Positions 19,350 through 28,768 of a stretch of DNA of 61,032 nt are shown in pieces. The notes beneath the pieces were generated by a model. The model worked only from the letters and a program-made list of their open reading frames with translations. It was not told the origin of the DNA and made no database searches. Both the position numbers and the translations under genes were made by a program. Each line of letters opens with the position of its first letter. Position 1 is the stretch's first letter. Origin of the DNA: Pseudomonas folii (lineage in GTDB: Bacteria; Pseudomonadota; Gammaproteobacteria; Pseudomonadales; Pseudomonadaceae); NCBI RefSeq assembly GCF_014357575.1, contig NZ_JACONW010000015.1, positions 1 to 61,032 on the forward strand. Direction: 5' to 3'.

Positions 19350-20296
19350 AATTGGTATTTTTTCAATGCAACGAACTCGTCATAGTTGCGTATATAGTCT
19401 GACGAGTCGTAGTAGTGGGATGCGAAGACTAGAAGCACGGCATCACTTGAATATCGATACTGGATGCCCCAAGTCATCGGCGGCAGGTGGATGCCGACGT
19501 TGGGTTTATCCAGAATGAACTCCTCCCGATTGGTGCCGTCGTCTGCGACTACGTGGACTGTTCCCTTAACCGCGATGAGAAATTGGTGGCAAACACGATG
19601 AGCATGCTCTCCACGTGTTTCCGCAGTGGGTACGTCATACACGAGAAAATATCGTTCAGCCTTGAAAGGTATTGAGCGGTCAAATTCACCCACAGACAAG
19701 CTGCCGCGTATATCGGTGACTTCCGTCAGTGAGTTCAGTGTCACACCCGAAACAGAGGTGTTCTGTGACGACTGATTAGCTGGCGCGGAAGTGTCTTGTT
19801 TGGTAGTGCCAGGCTTGGCATTAACGTAGCCTATGATTTTTGCGGGGTTCCCCACCACAATCGCGTTAGGGGGTACTGACCGGGTTACTACCGCACCTGC
19901 GCCCACCATCGCGTTGGTATCAATGGTGATCCCGGGCAAGATAGTGCAATTAGCGCCAAGCGAAGCGCCTTTGCGTATCACTGTTCTTGAGAAGGTTTCC
20001 GGGTATACCTTGCTTCTCGGAAAGCGATCATTGGTGAATGTGACGTTCGGACCGATGAAGACATCGTCTTCGATTTCAATCCCGTCCCAGATCTGCACAC
20101 CGCACTTGATGGTTACACGATTGCCAATGATCACGTCGTTCTCGATGAAGACCTGATCACAGACATTGCACTCTTCGCCTAGCTTTGCAGACGGCAAAAT
20201 ATGAGCGAACGCCCAGACTCGTGTTCCCTTGCCAATATTCTTGCTCTCACACAGAGCATGGGAATGGACGAAAAAATCACGCGCCAACTCAGTCAT
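19346..20296 (-). CDS. WxcM-like fusion: hexapeptide N-acetyltransferase + dTDP-4-keto-6-deoxyhexose 3,4-ketoisomerase
   Basis: This 316-residue protein has two domains. Residues 1 to about 165 form a left-handed beta-helix acyltransferase, with many isoleucine/valine-rich hexapeptide turns and [10 protein letters not shown] at its end. Residues about 185-316 form a cupin of the FdtA/WxcM-C family with GEHAHR catalytic histidines and [13 protein letters not shown]. The cupin isomerises dTDP-4-keto-6-deoxyglucose to the 3-keto sugar. The transferase N-acetylates the 3-amino product made by the neighbouring DegT aminotransferase. The product is dTDP-3-acetamido-3,6-dideoxy-galactose or -glucose (Fuc3NAc or Qui3NAc); the stereochemistry cannot be told from sequence alone. 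It overlaps both gtrA and the gtrB-like gene. Confidence 0.87.
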   Translation of the reverse strand: MTELARDFFVHSHALCESKNIGKGTRVWAFAHILPSAKLGEECNVCDQVFIENDVIIGNRVTIKCGVQIWDGIEIEDDVFIGPNVTFTNDRFPRSKVYPETFSRTVIRKGASLGANCTILPGITIDTNAMVGAGAVVTRSVPPNAIVVGNPAKIIGYVNAKPGTTKQDTSAPANQSSQNTSVSGVTLNSLTEVTDIRGSLSVGEFDRSIPFKAERYFLVYDVPTAETRGEHAHRVCHQFLIAVKGTVHVVADDGTNREEFILDKPNVGIHLPPMTWGIQYRYSSDAVLLVFASHYYDSSDYIRNYDEFVALKKYQL

Positions 20297-21228
20297 TGCT
20301 TAACCCCATAACTCTCTACGCGCATTGGAATAGCCAATGGGCGATTTTTAGTATTCTCGTAAGTCCGCCAAGCATACGACCCTACGATTCCCAGCCCCAT
20401 GAGGTTTGCACACCCCAGGAAGGTAGTGGTCAGCATGATCATTGCATAACCCGGCACTTCGATCATTCCGTTTAATTTCGCGATGGCCACAATTATCCCC
20501 ATCATTGCTGCCAAACCTGCACCTACGCCGCCTACACGGATCAGAAGACGAATCGGGAGGTCGGTGAATGAGAAGACACTGTCCATCAAATAATTAACCT
20601 TCTTGCGGAAGGTCCACGCGGATGTGCCATGTTCGCGCTCATTGCGCGAATAGGTGATGCATTTGCGCCGATAACCCAGCCAGAAGATCTGAGCAATCAA
20701 TGAACTATGACGTTCGTCCAGCGTTAGCAGAGTGTCCCGGAACGCGACATTGCAGCCGAACATATCGACGCCCCCAGGAGGAATCTCAGGGACGACATAG
20801 CGGCGATAAAAGCCCCAGAAAATGCGCGATGCAGTTCGCGATAATAAAGGGTCTTTGCGGCCTTCACGAGCGCCAACGACTACGTCTACAGGTTCAGTGC
20901 GCAGGATTCGATCCATCTCTGCGACGAGCGACGGAGGTTCTTGCAGATCCGCGGCCATCACAGCGAAACGGCTACCGGTCCCATGTTGAAGGCCAGTACG
21001 GATCGCCATGAACGAGCCAAAATTGCGCGAAAGCAGTATGAGCTTTGATACAAAGCTCTGCGTGGGTAAGGCGCTGCTCAGCAGCTCAAAACACCGGTCG
21101 GGACTGCCGTCCACGACAAACACTACCTCAAGCTCACCGTCGAGTTGGGTGTTCAGCCCCGTAACCGCCTTAAGCAGGTCCGGGATTGATCCTTCATTTT
21201 TGTATACCGGTATGACGAGGGTGAGCAA
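20293..21228 (-). CDS. GtrB-like polyprenyl-phosphate glycosyltransferase (GT2 with two C-terminal membrane segments)
   Basis: The protein is 311 residues from a TTG start at 21228. The GT2 domain opens with [19 protein letters not shown], has FVVDGSPD and AADLQEPP as nucleotide and metal motifs, and is followed by two hydrophobic segments in the last 90 residues. This is the GtrB/ArnC/DPMS-type layout that loads a sugar onto undecaprenyl phosphate. The TTG is preferred to an ATG at 21288: AAGGAGATAAGC sits directly before it, homology starts there, and the ATG would overlap the aminotransferase gene by 50 bases. The likely donor is the dTDP-3-acetamido sugar made by its two neighbours (inference). 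Confidence 0.87.
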   Translation of the reverse strand: MLTLVIPVYKNEGSIPDLLKAVTGLNTQLDGELEVVFVVDGSPDRCFELLSSALPTQSFVSKLILLSRNFGSFMAIRTGLQHGTGSRFAVMAADLQEPPSLVAEMDRILRTEPVDVVVGAREGRKDPLLSRTASRIFWGFYRRYVVPEIPPGGVDMFGCNVAFRDTLLTLDERHSSLIAQIFWLGYRRKCITYSRNEREHGTSAWTFRKKVNYLMDSVFSFTDLPIRLLIRVGGVGAGLAAMMGIIVAIAKLNGMIEVPGYAMIMLTTTFLGCANLMGLGIVGSYAWRTYENTKNRPLAIPMRVESYGVKQ

Positions 21229-21238
21229 GCTTATCTCC

Positions 21239-22327
21239 TTATGAAAAATACTTTGTGACCGCAGCGATAACTCGGTCCACTTCCTCATCAGTGAGGCCAG
21301 GGAAGCAAGGCAGCGATATTACCTGATCACACGCTTTTTCGGTAACAGGCAGATCAAAGCTAACTGGATACGCAGGCTGATGATGGTCCGAAATGGGGTA
21401 GTGTATGTCGGTAGTTACCCCTTGATCTTTCAGGAACGCTGAAAATTTTGCGCGATCATCGGTGCGCACCACATACAGGTGGGCCACGTAGTCCACATCT
21501 ACTGAGTGTGGGAGCTGCAAAGGCAGCTTGGAAAACGCATTATTGTAACGCTGCGCTATTGAGCGACGTTGCTCGTTGCACTTGTCTAGCAGTGGCAACT
21601 TAAGCCGAAGTACGGCGGCCTGAATCTCGTCCAGACGGCTATTTCGTCCTCCTGGGATTGCCACGGTGTACTTCGAAGACCAACCGTACTGGCGCAATTG
21701 ACGTATGGTTGAGGCTAACTGCTCATCGTCAGTCACGATCGCGCCTCCGTCGCCTAAGGCTCCCAGATTTTTGGTCGGATAGAAACTAAAGCATGCGACT
21801 GTGCCGAAGCTGCCTGCTTGTTTTCCGTCCTTACGGGCCCCGTGAGACTGAGCGCAGTCTTCTAATACCGGTATGTTCGCGGCGGTGCTTATTCTGACAA
21901 TCTCTTCAATGTTCGCCAATTGGCCGTACAAGTGAGTAACAATAATTGCATCAGGTTTCTGACTTATAGCTTCGCTCAACGCTACAGGACACATTGTTAG
22001 TGATTGGGGGTCAATATCAACGTAGATGGGAGACGCACCCAAGGCATGAATAGCGGTGCTCCCATAAAATCCTGCGTTGGCTACGGCCACTACTTTGGAC
22101 GTCTCGTCGATGCCCAAGGCTTTGAGCGCAAGCTCAAGTGCATCGGAACCATTGGCCACTGACACGCAGTGTTTGGCGTTCAAGTATTCGGCAAACTCAG
22201 TTTCAAAGCCGTTTACTTCTTCACCCATCACATACCAGTGGCGCGACAAAACATTGCCAATTGCGCTCATCAAGTCAATACCATGATTGACCTTGACAGC
22301 CGAAAAAAGTGGAATTGTAGTGTTCAT
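21239..22327 (-). CDS. DegT/DnrJ/EryC1/StrS aminotransferase (FdtB/QdtB-like)
   Basis: The protein has 362 residues. It is a PLP-dependent sugar aminotransferase with ANGSDALELALKALG, EDCAQSHGA, FSFYPTKNLGALGDGG (the lysine binds PLP) and RNSRLDEIQAAVL. In this context it most likely aminates dTDP-3-keto-6-deoxyhexose at C3, supplying the substrate for the fused acetyltransferase next door. The start is taken at the ATG 22327, six bases after CAGGAG. Longer in-frame versions overlap the upstream gene. Confidence 0.9.
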   Translation of the reverse strand: MNTTIPLFSAVKVNHGIDLMSAIGNVLSRHWYVMGEEVNGFETEFAEYLNAKHCVSVANGSDALELALKALGIDETSKVVAVANAGFYGSTAIHALGASPIYVDIDPQSLTMCPVALSEAISQKPDAIIVTHLYGQLANIEEIVRISTAANIPVLEDCAQSHGARKDGKQAGSFGTVACFSFYPTKNLGALGDGGAIVTDDEQLASTIRQLRQYGWSSKYTVAIPGGRNSRLDEIQAAVLRLKLPLLDKCNEQRRSIAQRYNNAFSKLPLQLPHSVDVDYVAHLYVVRTDDRAKFSAFLKDQGVTTDIHYPISDHHQPAYPVSFDLPVTEKACDQVISLPCFPGLTDEEVDRVIAAVTKYFS

Positions 22328-22344
22328 GTTCATCTCCTGAAAAA

Positions 22345-24222
22345 TTAACGTGCTGTCGCTGCCCGGCATCTAATTTCTAGATCATCTATTGTGAATTTCT
22401 GAGGCTCAGTGACTGGGTCGAACCTTATTTCGTTCTTGAAGCCGCTGGAGCTATTTAAATCAAATTGGAGTAACTGTGATGTAGCCTGATTATGGATAGC
22501 CACGGTTTGCGAGTTCTCCTGCGCGTAGCCACTTGATTCTTTTGTTAGAAAAAACACTTGGGCCAAACTATCTGTCGTGCTTCGAATTTTTGCCACCACT
22601 GTCAAGTGGCTGCAGTTTTCAATGCTGGAATTACCTGTTAGCGGTAAAATCATCATTGGATCATTGCCTGAAAGATAGGAAAGTTCGGTGCCCGTTCCTG
22701 GTATGGTGGACATGTTGACGAGTTTAATATTTGCTAACTGATTGCTTAACCTGAAGAGGGGAGCCGGGTTATCCGTGCCAAGAGCAATAGGAAGGAACGG
22801 TATGATGCGCGAGAAGGACGCTCCAGCAGAGAGACCGTTATGCAAGCCCTTTCTGAGATCCGATAAGTATATTGTTTCACAATTTATAGCTTCCCCCGTT
22901 TGAAATTTCGGAAGGATGCAGGTTAGACCGGTGGTTCTGTAGTTTAGAGTCGCTCGGTAAAACGCAGGGTGGGCCATCAAGGGTGTATACATGATCGCAC
23001 CCACTAACAAAGCGGCTATCATCGCAGAAAAAATCGCGGTACCTTTATGGCTCCACTGATCTGGAATTGCCTTCATGATTGAGAGTGCTAGCCAAGGCCA
23101 TAATAAAGTCACCCAGATGAAATGAAATCGCTGAAATCCCGCTGCGAAAATATCCAATGGTTCATTCATGTTATCTGGCCGTAAATTGGTTCGGCCTGCT
23201 GAGATCAGCAAAAGGTACACGAAGACGGTTGTAATCAACGCCACAAAAATAGCGATATTTTTGTTTTCCTGGTCGGTCGTCTCATTCTTGTAAACTTTCA
23301 CAAGTCCGCGAACTGCCATGATGCCCGTCAACAAAACGACCAGCACAGTGATAACCAAGGACAGCTTCAGATGTCCCGCAGGTAACATTAATGATCTTGC
23401 AATTTTGCCAAGGAAAAATAACCAGAAATCTATCTGCCATGGGAAAGCCATCGGCGCATCGGCTCGATGTGTACCATGCTGTATTCCTATGATAACCCAC
23501 GCCTGCGCCGCCGTCGTTATAGCGGTGCCTGGAAGCATGGCTATTATCATCCACCTAAGTCTTACTTTTAAGGGGGTGGATATAAGGTATTGCATTAGTG
23601 TAAAGGTTAAAAGCACTGTCAGATTAGCGAATGCCCCGCTGATATATGAAAAGCCTGACAAAAATGTCATCGCCACAACCAAAGGAATTGCTCGCTTTAA
23701 TCGCAGGTTTTCTGAAAAGGTAATCATTAAGATTGCGAGAGAAAATACAATAGGTAAGCCTTGGTGGTACGCAAGGTTTGACCATCCCCAGTAAGTGTCT
23801 GGCTGCACAAAAAATATGGTTATTGCAAATGATGCGGCAATTATGGTTGGGTTGTCAGTACTTTTTTTAATTAGCTTCCATTGCAGGGTTAGTACGCTTC
23901 CCAACACGGCAGTAAGTGATAAAAGCTGATAAACAACGGTGTTGCCGTTAAATAATCTGAAATTTAGTGAGTCTAGAAAGAGGCCCACGGCGTAAATGGT
24001 GTCATTTACAGGTGTAAAGAGATAACCAATGGCGAGGCGGCCCATGTCGTTGTGATCGTACTGGCGCCAGTCGTCGTAGAGGGGGATGTCCATACCATAC
24101 TTCAGCCACGAGCCAATGTTCAATGCCAGACTTATAACCGGTATAGCGATTAAAAATATAGTTACGAGTCTAAGGACTACGCTTCTGCGGTTATTTTCTT
24201 TATGGCTAATAGTATCGTTCAC
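22345..24222 (-). CDS. Large polytopic membrane protein with C-terminal beta-domain, putative GT-C glycosyltransferase
   Basis: This 625-residue protein has about 11-12 membrane segments in its first 430 residues, followed by a soluble C-terminal region of about 190 residues rich in beta-strand-forming stretches. The first external loop has MDIPLYDDWRQYDHND, an acidic motif in the position of the GT-C catalytic aspartate. The start is a GTG. It is AT-rich. No specific family is recognised. It is first in the run of genes for 3-acetamido-sugar synthesis and Gtr-like transfer, so it may be a second periplasmic transferase of that module. Confidence 0.7.
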   Translation of the reverse strand: MNDTISHKENNRRSVVLRLVTIFLIAIPVISLALNIGSWLKYGMDIPLYDDWRQYDHNDMGRLAIGYLFTPVNDTIYAVGLFLDSLNFRLFNGNTVVYQLLSLTAVLGSVLTLQWKLIKKSTDNPTIIAASFAITIFFVQPDTYWGWSNLAYHQGLPIVFSLAILMITFSENLRLKRAIPLVVAMTFLSGFSYISGAFANLTVLLTFTLMQYLISTPLKVRLRWMIIAMLPGTAITTAAQAWVIIGIQHGTHRADAPMAFPWQIDFWLFFLGKIARSLMLPAGHLKLSLVITVLVVLLTGIMAVRGLVKVYKNETTDQENKNIAIFVALITTVFVYLLLISAGRTNLRPDNMNEPLDIFAAGFQRFHFIWVTLLWPWLALSIMKAIPDQWSHKGTAIFSAMIAALLVGAIMYTPLMAHPAFYRATLNYRTTGLTCILPKFQTGEAINCETIYLSDLRKGLHNGLSAGASFSRIIPFLPIALGTDNPAPLFRLSNQLANIKLVNMSTIPGTGTELSYLSGNDPMMILPLTGNSSIENCSHLTVVAKIRSTTDSLAQVFFLTKESSGYAQENSQTVAIHNQATSQLLQFDLNSSSGFKNEIRFDPVTEPQKFTIDDLEIRCRAATAR

Positions 24223-24319
24223 TGACTAATTCCGTTTCGCAATTTCTGATTTTCAGTCCTATAACTCATCAGGGTGCACTACGGGCGGCTGCGTATGCAC
24301 TGCCCCCCGTAGCGGCGCT

Positions 24320-27300
24320 TCAAACCCTGCTGATCCGAGGAACCGAGGCTATGCCAAAATCCTCTGTCTCAAAGCTCAAGTTCGGATTATAAACCGGATC
24401 CCATGCAATGATGTCCTTCCACTTTTGCTGCATGTAATGCACCTCACTCATAAACCGCTCGCGTTTATCCGGAGTGTCTTCTACCCCTCTCGTCGCGGAT
24501 TCATGATGATAGAGGTCGGCATTGGGCGTCCAGATGTTCTGGTAACCAGCCCCTTTGATCTTGAGGCAAAGGTCCACGTCGTTGAACGCGATTTTCAGCT
24601 CGTTTTCATTTAGCCCGCCAACCTCTTGGAACACTGCCTTGCGAACGACCAGGCACGCAGCGGTCACGGCAGACATGCCTTGTATGAGAGAGGCACGACC
24701 GAAATATCCGTGGTGTCCCCGAGGCATGTGTTTGTGAGCGTGCCCCGCGAGGGTCAGCGGACCCATAATAATGCCGCCGTGTTGCAGAGTATCATCCGGA
24801 TACCATAGACGTGCGCCTACAGCACCTGCACCGGGCTGTAGCGCAAGGGAGACCATTTCACCGAGCCATTCAGCGTTGATTACCTCGATATCGTTGTTGA
24901 CCAAGCCAATCAGTTCGCCGTTGGCTACTGCAACTGCCCGGTTATTCAGTGCCGAGTAATTGAATGGGCCATCGTCACGAATCACCCGAATGTTAGATTG
25001 CTGATCCAATTCACTGAAATAGTTGAGGCTTTCTACTTCGTCCGAACCATTGTCAACGAGAATAATTTCATAGTTCTTATAGGCGGTTTTTTGAACAATG
25101 CTGTCGATGCATTGCTTGACCAGCCCGTGCGCATTGCGCGTCGGAATAATCAGACTTACCAGCGGTTCGGCCGGTGGCAGGTCGTAGTGGACGCGGTACA
25201 TGCCGAAGTCCAGAAGTTCAGTATTTCCAGCTACGCCAATACGTTGCAGATGCTCGTCCAGTGCCTTTTGGCCTGCCAGCTGCGCGTAGGGTTTCTCACC
25301 CGGTGACAGGGCAGTGCTACCAGCGTGAATGCGCCAGTGATAAAGGACGCGGGGGATATGTACAATTTGTTCGTCTTTGACCTTTTCGACGCAACGCAGT
25401 GCGAGGTCGTAGTCCTGAGAACCCTCCATACCTAAGCGGAAGCGCCCAACCTGTTCAACCAGATCACGGCGATAAGCGCCCAGGTGGCTGATCATATTGT
25501 GAGAGCGGAAGAGGTACATATTCCAGTCTGTTTTGAAATAAGGCGCGGACCGGTTGCCGTGAACGTCGATTTTATCTTCGTCGGAGTAAATCAGCGCCAC
25601 CCCCGGATTTTCCACGACTGTGCGGGCTATCCAGTAGAGGGCATGCTCGGGCAGAAGGTCATCGTTATCCATAAGTGCCACATACTCCCCTTTGGCAATA
25701 TCAAGGGTGGAGTTGGTAGCGTTGCAGATATGACCGTTCTTTTCACGGTACACAACGTTGATGCGTTTGTCCGTCTTGCTCAGGCGTTTAAGACAAGCCT
25801 TCACTTGCGGGTTGGTCGAAGCGTCGTCTGCGATGCACAACTGCCAGTTGGTATAAAGCTGGGTCTGCACACTCTTGACTGCTTCTTCGAGCATCTCAAG
25901 TGGTGGGTTGTAGACAGGCATCAAAATTGAAATCAGTGGTGCATTATGCCATTGCGCAATATCAGTACGCGCTTTGTCTCTGTCTTCATTTGTAAGGGTG
26001 TCAAAAGCCCTCACCCATGCGGCGTAGCCTTCTTCTGGCGTTTCGTCCAGGTTGTTGGCTGTCGCAGTCTGACCGTAGCCGATGCGTGAATTCAGAATTC
26101 TGGCTTTAAGCTCTGAAATCCCACCAGACCGAAGTGTCTTCAGGGCTTTTTTCAGCGCGTTACTTAGGCCACCATTACGCTGAACTATGCTTCTTAGCAA
26201 TGTTGTAGCGCGTTTCGCCATTCGCAAAGCCCGAGCTGCAGAGCGTAGCGGCCGGGTTATCTTGAAACTCAGGGATGAATGCCACGCGATGGCCTGCAAA
26301 TTCAGATTATGGATGTGCGTGTCTTTCTCGGCCAATTGCCTGGCGTGGTCACTGATAAGGTTCTGTATGTGCACCTCCTTATCATTCAACTGGCCTAGGT
26401 GAGTCTCACTGATGCTTAGCACCTGGTCTTCCATGATTTTTTTCTGAAGAGCCTGCTCCAGTTGCGTGGCTTTTAGATTCAGCTCTTCCTGCATTTTAAG
26501 CGCTTGGTCATTATGCTCTCTGCAAGCTTCAATCTCTTCTGCCGCTTCCTTGAGTCGTGCCTCTTTGTCTGTGAGAAGGTGGTTGAGCTTCTTGTTGATG
26601 CCCAGTAGAAGTTGCAGAGGCTCATGCATAATTTCTTGGGGGGCAATCTGGCTATCCAGCTTCAGTTCCTGAGCTACACGCTCGTCAGTATGAAGTACGA
26701 TCTCCAGCTCCAGTGCAAACTGCGCATTGGTTTGCAGATTCGTCAAATCTACCGGCAGCTGAAAGCTAGGATCGTCGTCCATGCTCAGCAAAAAACCGGA
26801 GCAATCAGGACGAGCTAACTGCAGCAGGCCGGAGGTATTACGCAGCTCATCCAATCGCCCGCTCCATGTCCAGACTACCTGGCCATTGCTTAACAAACGC
26901 ATATGATTGATGGAAAAAGATATGCGGGTATCGACCGGATCTATCCTGATATGCTTCGGCACCTGCTCAAAGTCCGGGAAGTCAAAACTGATAGTCTGAA
27001 CTCCAGGAGCAATTTTTATTGCTTCAGTAGATTCTTCAGAAAAATTACCGTGCTCATCACTATAGTAAATTTTCGCCTGCATATCAGCGCGACCGGACTG
27101 TTTTTTCTGGTTGATAGGCTCATCAGGCGCCCAGTTCAGAAATGTTTCGGCAGATCTGCCTGTCACTTGCTCTTGGAATTGAGCTTCTGTGGCAATGTAA
27201 CCATCGAGCTCGGTGCTCGTAACCTGTAGACCACCGCTGCCAAAAATTTCGATGATGAATTGACGACGGCTGTAAGGCACTGAGCTTGTAACCTCTGGGG

Positions 27301-28768
27301 TTGCCGAAGCGATCAGAAGTAGCAGCGCTCTCATGAGCAGGTGACCCAGAGGTAATCCCGAGGTCATCTCCCACTCTATATCAATCAGTGCCGGCGTCTG
27401 ATCTTCCTGGATGACGATGTTTTGCGGAACTGCATCGAGAAAATACCCTGGAAGTATTTGGGATACGTTATCTAGCGGCGTATCGATACCCTGTTCAAGC
27501 AGTAATGCTTGCAAGCAATCAACGTAGCGCTTGAGGAACTCTCCAAAATCCTGGATTGTCCAGTCAGGCGTCGCCGCGACTTTCAGAAAGTCTCCACTTA
27601 ATACGTGACCACGAATATAAGATGCTCGCTCCGGGAGAATGTATCTGAACTCGCCTGTCTCTTTCTCGGCGGAGGCGCGTTGTATGCGACTATATTGAAC
27701 TTCAATACCCGAAGCTGTTTCGACGAACGAGGATTCCTTACAGTACGCAGGCTTCCTGCCGGTACTGTAATGAAAAGCCAATATTTCAGCGGGTAAAGCT
27801 GGTTTATCATCCAGCGCGGCCGAAATCAAAAATGAGTTGGCCATGTCCATGCCAAGACCATTATCGATAACGACTGGCCAGGCCTGTTCAAGCTTGAAGA
27901 AAGTTTCGGCAGGTAGTTGTGGATCTTTTTTGACATTCTGCCATGCCAGCGCAGACGCATCGAAAGACTTGGACGCGAGTCCGCGCTCGGTGGTAATCGA
28001 GTTGGGCAGTTTGTAGTCGGGGCTTGGTGACAGAAAGTCAGTTCTGCTGAACCCTGCCTTTTTGATTAGCGCAGCAATTTCCAGACGGCCGAACGTTTTT
28101 GGCTGCCCTTTGATGTAGCGGCCTTCAATCCCGTACATGGGGACGCCCAAATGATCCTCGGGCGCACCGGCAAAATATTTCAGACCCAGCTGGTTCTCGA
28201 TGGCGATGAACAGGTGACCGCCAGGCTTCAGCAGGCTTCGAATCCGTTGCAGCATCCCAAGTGCCGGGTCTTCAGCCGAGCTAAACATGCTCGCGTACTC
28301 AAGGACGCCGATCAAGGTTATGACATCGAACTTGTGCTCAGTTTTGAAATCATCGAAGCGTTCGGCGAGCACTACAACGTTATCGAGATCTCGAGTGCGG
28401 CTGGCGGCCATTTTCGCGCGCCTGGGGCTTCCTTCCAAACTCAGGACTTGTCCACCGCATTCACCCAGATAACGAGAAATTGCGCCACAACCGGCGCCGA
28501 TTTCGAGGGTGCTACCGCCGAGGTAAGACTCGAACGGGCGCAGGATGTTGCCACGTGATGAACTCAGGTGGTAAAGCGTAGCCCAGTCGGTGCAGTGCTG
28601 GCTCAGCTCTTGAGACAAGACCGAAACATCATTGGCTTCACGAATTATTTTGGCCAACTTGACTTCTGATGCATCGCCGTCGCTGTATGCGATTCCTGCA
28701 AAGTTGGGGCGACCCCAGACCTTCGTGGATTCATCAAGGGCATAACCTTGCTGTTCAAGATCAAACAT
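24320..28768 (-). CDS. Giant O-polysaccharide protein: methyltransferase + kinase-like + coiled coil + two GT2 domains
   Basis: The protein has 1482 residues. Residues about 75-240 form a SAM-dependent methyltransferase with motif I LEIGAGCGAISRYL at 88-101. Residues about 385-510 resemble the degenerate kinase-like domain that follows such methyltransferases (GYFLDAVPQNIVI, then IDIEWE). A beta-rich part follows at about 555-700, then a charged coiled coil at about 735-835. The first GT2 spans about 946-1180 (ISILMPVYNP, LMDNDDLLP) and the second about 1204-1440 (VSLIIPTRNA, GLVNNDIEV). Its start overlaps wzt by eight bases. By analogy with WbdD it may polymerise and cap the O-chain for the ABC exporter. 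That role is inference; the domain order is seen. Its two GT2 domains may make alternating linkages. Confidence 0.85.
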   Translation of the reverse strand: MFDLEQQGYALDESTKVWGRPNFAGIAYSDGDASEVKLAKIIREANDVSVLSQELSQHCTDWATLYHLSSSRGNILRPFESYLGGSTLEIGAGCGAISRYLGECGGQVLSLEGSPRRAKMAASRTRDLDNVVVLAERFDDFKTEHKFDVITLIGVLEYASMFSSAEDPALGMLQRIRSLLKPGGHLFIAIENQLGLKYFAGAPEDHLGVPMYGIEGRYIKGQPKTFGRLEIAALIKKAGFSRTDFLSPSPDYKLPNSITTERGLASKSFDASALAWQNVKKDPQLPAETFFKLEQAWPVVIDNGLGMDMANSFLISAALDDKPALPAEILAFHYSTGRKPAYCKESSFVETASGIEVQYSRIQRASAEKETGEFRYILPERASYIRGHVLSGDFLKVAATPDWTIQDFGEFLKRYVDCLQALLLEQGIDTPLDNVSQILPGYFLDAVPQNIVIQEDQTPALIDIEWEMTSGLPLGHLLMRALLLLIASATPEVTSSVPYSRRQFIIEIFGSGGLQVTSTELDGYIATEAQFQEQVTGRSAETFLNWAPDEPINQKKQSGRADMQAKIYYSDEHGNFSEESTEAIKIAPGVQTISFDFPDFEQVPKHIRIDPVDTRISFSINHMRLLSNGQVVWTWSGRLDELRNTSGLLQLARPDCSGFLLSMDDDPSFQLPVDLTNLQTNAQFALELEIVLHTDERVAQELKLDSQIAPQEIMHEPLQLLLGINKKLNHLLTDKEARLKEAAEEIEACREHNDQALKMQEELNLKATQLEQALQKKIMEDQVLSISETHLGQLNDKEVHIQNLISDHARQLAEKDTHIHNLNLQAIAWHSSLSFKITRPLRSAARALRMAKRATTLLRSIVQRNGGLSNALKKALKTLRSGGISELKARILNSRIGYGQTATANNLDETPEEGYAAWVRAFDTLTNEDRDKARTDIAQWHNAPLISILMPVYNPPLEMLEEAVKSVQTQLYTNWQLCIADDASTNPQVKACLKRLSKTDKRINVVYREKNGHICNATNSTLDIAKGEYVALMDNDDLLPEHALYWIARTVVENPGVALIYSDEDKIDVHGNRSAPYFKTDWNMYLFRSHNMISHLGAYRRDLVEQVGRFRLGMEGSQDYDLALRCVEKVKDEQIVHIPRVLYHWRIHAGSTALSPGEKPYAQLAGQKALDEHLQRIGVAGNTELLDFGMYRVHYDLPPAEPLVSLIIPTRNAHGLVKQCIDSIVQKTAYKNYEIILVDNGSDEVESLNYFSELDQQSNIRVIRDDGPFNYSALNNRAVAVANGELIGLVNNDIEVINAEWLGEMVSLALQPGAGAVGARLWYPDDTLQHGGIIMGPLTLAGHAHKHMPRGHHGYFGRASLIQGMSAVTAACLVVRKAVFQEVGGLNENELKIAFNDVDLCLKIKGAGYQNIWTPNADLYHHESATRGVEDTPDKRERFMSEVHYMQQKWKDIIAWDPVYNPNLSFETEDFGIASVPRISRV

